This document shows, piece by piece, positions 12,371 through 12,584 of a DNA stretch of 12,584 nucleotides. This DNA comes from Ilumatobacter sp. (GTDB taxonomy: Bacteria; Actinomycetota; Acidimicrobiia; Acidimicrobiales; Ilumatobacteraceae), in the NCBI GenBank assembly GCA_029263275.1, contig JAJCXU010000522.1, positions 1 to 12,584 of the forward strand, given 5' to 3'. The notes below the pieces were generated by a model. The model saw only the letters and a list, made by a program, of their open reading frames with translations. It was not told the origin of the DNA and made no database searches. Numbering within the stretch: the first letter of the stretch is position 1; the number at the start of each line of letters is the position of its first letter. Position numbers and translations under genes: made by a program.

Positions 12371-12584
12371 ATGACGATGAGTGGAACTCCGAGCAGTGCT
12401 GACGACCGGATCCACTTGATCGTCGTGTTCGGTGGCGAGAGCGCCGAACACGACGTGTCATGCACGACCGCCGCACACGTGTTGGCGGCCGCAGATCCGG
12501 CGAAGTACCGCATCACGCCGATCGGCATCTCGACCGATGGCCAGTGGGCCATCGCTGATCGCGCTGCAGCCGCACTCGCCGCCG
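12371..12584 (+). CDS. ddl: D-alanine--D-alanine ligase, N-terminal part (cut by window)
   Basis: The first 71 codons are present and the gene continues beyond the right edge. The protein contains LIVVFGGESAEHDVSCTTA, the N-terminal nucleotide-fold signature of Ddl (GG-x-S-x-E-H-x-V-S), followed by YRITPIGISTDGQW, also typical. Ddl joins two D-alanines with ATP to make the dipeptide that MurF uses, so its divergence from murF fits a shared role. The ATG at 12371 is preferred; a second ATG two codons on (12377) is possible. There is no Shine-Dalgarno motif apart from a weak GGAG directly before the start. Confidence 0.93.
   Translation, partial: MTMSGTPSSADDRIHLIVVFGGESAEHDVSCTTAAHVLAAADPAKYRITPIGISTDGQWAIADRAAAALAA

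Noticed and set aside
12346..12552. Upstream extension of murF to 12552 or to the ATG at 12372
   Set aside because: The long extension is antisense to ddl and lacks MurF similarity. The ATG at 12372 would leave no room for a promoter and would overlap the ddl start.
1..12584. CRISPR array, phage defence island, transposon ends or tRNA genes
   Set aside because: No regularly spaced repeats, transposase or nuclease motifs, or tRNA-like cloverleaf were seen. The content is metabolic and cell-wall genes.

Overview
The window is 12.6 kb of gene-dense, GC-rich DNA. The gaps between genes are 70 bp or less. It looks like chromosome of a high-GC actinobacterium, possibly of the Acidimicrobiia type. 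The reasons are the TIGR03084/mycothiol-type metal-binding family, high-GC codon use, several start codons placed 6-8 nt after a TANNNT-like -10 box (leaderless style), and the phenylacetate and acyl-CoA gene content. No taxonomic marker gene is present, so this placement is an inference. I see no rRNA, tRNA, CRISPR array, transposase or prophage gene.

Region 1 (1-2586, + strand) is a translationally coupled operon. It holds a TetR-family regulator cut by the window edge, a TIGR03084-type metal-binding protein and an isovaleryl-CoA-dehydrogenase-type acyl-CoA dehydrogenase. Both junctions are ATGA stop/start overlaps. The operon ends at a strong 13-bp hairpin (2614-2647) that also serves the convergent genes to the right.

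Region 2 (2654-6591, - strand; read right to left) is a phenylacetate block: paaI thioesterase, a MarR regulator, then paaA-paaD-paaB-paaC and a DUF3237-like gene. A clear sigma70-like promoter (TTGACG-16-TACACT) lies between marR and paaA. Together PaaA, B, C and D make most of a phenylacetyl-CoA 1,2-epoxidase. The reductase PaaE and the downstream ring-opening and beta-oxidation enzymes are not in the window. Three points stand out. The order is A-D-B-C rather than A-B-C-D-E. PaaC keeps what looks like a full set of diiron ligands. The paaD-paaB junction carries a 10-codon mini-ORF locked to both neighbours by ATGA overlaps.

Region 3 (6666-10994, + strand) has a lipid-anchored arylsulfotransferase-like beta-propeller protein, a microsomal-type epoxide hydrolase and an MFS exporter. 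The exporter has no ATG, GTG or TTG codon that would include its first membrane helix; its best start is a CTG. It is followed by a nested palindrome that may be a REP-like element as well as a terminator.

Region 4 (11053-12584) has murF (- strand) and the first part of ddl (+ strand). They diverge from a 25-bp gap whose centre is a palindrome that could give each gene its own leaderless -10 box. Ddl makes the D-Ala-D-Ala that MurF adds to the peptidoglycan precursor, so the pair forms a functional unit.
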